Shown one piece after another: positions 6,010 to 6,279 of a DNA stretch of 6,279 bases. The stretch's first letter is position 1. Every line of letters starts with the position of its first letter. This DNA is from Sulfuricella sp. (lineage in GTDB: Bacteria; Pseudomonadota; Gammaproteobacteria; Burkholderiales; Sulfuricellaceae). The notes beneath the pieces are model-generated. The model ran no database searches. It was not told the DNA's origin and saw only the letters and a list, made by a program, of their open reading frames with translations. The position numbers and the translations under genes are program-made. Location: contig JAIOJM010000273.1 in the NCBI GenBank assembly GCA_019911785.1, forward strand, positions 1 to 6,279, in the 5' to 3' direction.

Positions 6010-6279
6010 TCAACCCTCCACTCTGGCAACACGGTTAACCACCTGGATCGCGCGCAAGGCGCTCGCAGTGGCGCTCTGCACCGCACGGTTCACATCCAGC
6101 GGATTGGATGCGCAACCCGCGCCGAAGAAAGCGTGGTTGGCCGGATCGGCTTCGATGAAGCCGCTCGAATCGGACACGATTTCCGCCGGGAGGTTGGCGC
6201 CCTTGACGGACGGCTCCATGCCGACTGCCAGCACGACCAGGTCGTGAGGGGTCGCGTAGCGGTGGTAGCCTTCGGTATT
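6010..6279 (-). CDS. qmoA: QmoA, C-terminal end (5' part beyond the window)
   Basis: The last 89 codons of an HdrA-like FAD protein, open to the window edge. The visible part has DLVVLAVGMEPS (13-24), typical of the nucleotide-binding fold of this flavoprotein family. The C-terminal stretch with FGAGCASNPLDVNRAVQSAT followed by ALRAIQ is the FAD-contacting end usual in QmoA/HdrA. QmoA is a short HdrA-like subunit that forms the flavin core with QmoB. Identity as qmoA rather than another HdrA rests on this C-terminus, which ends without ferredoxin domains, and on qmoB starting 4 bases later. Its TGA stop (6010-6012) lies between the qmoB SD and ATG, so translation is probably coupled. The N-terminal FAD motif and any upstream aprBA genes cannot be seen. 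Confidence 0.85.
   Translation of the reverse strand, partial: NTEGYHRYATPHDLVVLAVGMEPSVKGANLPAEIVSDSSGFIEADPANHAFFGAGCASNPLDVNRAVQSATASALRAIQVVNRVARVEG

Noticed and set aside
4404..6038. 544-codon open frame on the plus strand opposite qmoB
   Set aside because: It is antisense to a protein with clear domain structure and all expected cysteine motifs. Its translation is rich in His, Gly and Arg with no recognisable motif, as expected for the complementary frame of a GC-rich gene.
2147..6279. Reading the cluster as methanogen-type HdrABC or as sulfur-oxidation sHdr
   Set aside because: QmoB's fused MvhD-type end and the preceding short HdrA-like protein ending without ferredoxin domains fit Qmo. 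The sHdr hallmarks (duplicate hdrB/hdrC genes, lipoate-binding proteins) are not visible.
1..6279. tRNA or rRNA genes, CRISPR arrays, insertion sequences, attachment sites
   Set aside because: No cloverleaf-like segment, regularly spaced repeats, transposase fragments or terminal inverted repeats were seen; nearly all sequence is explained by genes.

Overview
The window looks like chromosome from a Gram-negative, probably chemolithotrophic sulfur-oxidising betaproteobacterium (of the Thiobacillus / Sulfuricella / Gallionellaceae sort). This rests on gene content, GC-rich coding sequence, strong Shine-Dalgarno (SD) sites, and an NtrC/sigma-54 promoter of proteobacterial type. The taxonomic assignment is inference; no rRNA or other marker is present.

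Layout. Positions 1-509 (minus) hold the N-terminal 169 codons of an ammonium transporter (amt), cut by the window edge. Positions 510-707 are a divergent regulatory region. It has a near-consensus sigma-54 promoter and a near-perfect NtrC palindrome facing amt. A weaker sigma-70-like promoter with TTGAC/GTCAA repeats faces the other way. Positions 708-1739 (plus) encode an exported DUF2279/YfiM-like protein of unknown function. It ends 3 bases from the stop codon of a convergent 105-residue unknown protein (1743-2060, minus).

From 2147 to the right edge, all on the minus strand, lies a tightly packed redox operon read as qmoA (C-terminal end only) - qmoB - hdrC - hdrB, probably followed by the small unknown gene. 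QmoA and QmoB are HdrA-like flavoproteins. QmoB also carries two ferredoxin [4Fe-4S] motifs and a C-terminal MvhD-type domain. HdrC is a soluble protein with two [4Fe-4S] motifs. HdrB has two complete CCG cysteine motifs. In the canonical Qmo complex the third subunit is QmoC, a fusion of an HdrC-like domain to a membrane cytochrome b. Here separate soluble HdrC and HdrB take that position. The likely role is electron transfer to or from APS reductase in dissimilatory sulfur metabolism, but with a soluble HdrBC module instead of a quinone-reactive membrane anchor. The APS reductase genes are not in the window.

Two structured spacers break the operon: a perfect 9-bp GC-rich hairpin between hdrC and hdrB, and a terminator-like hairpin between hdrB and the small gene. 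Both could set different expression levels along one transcript.
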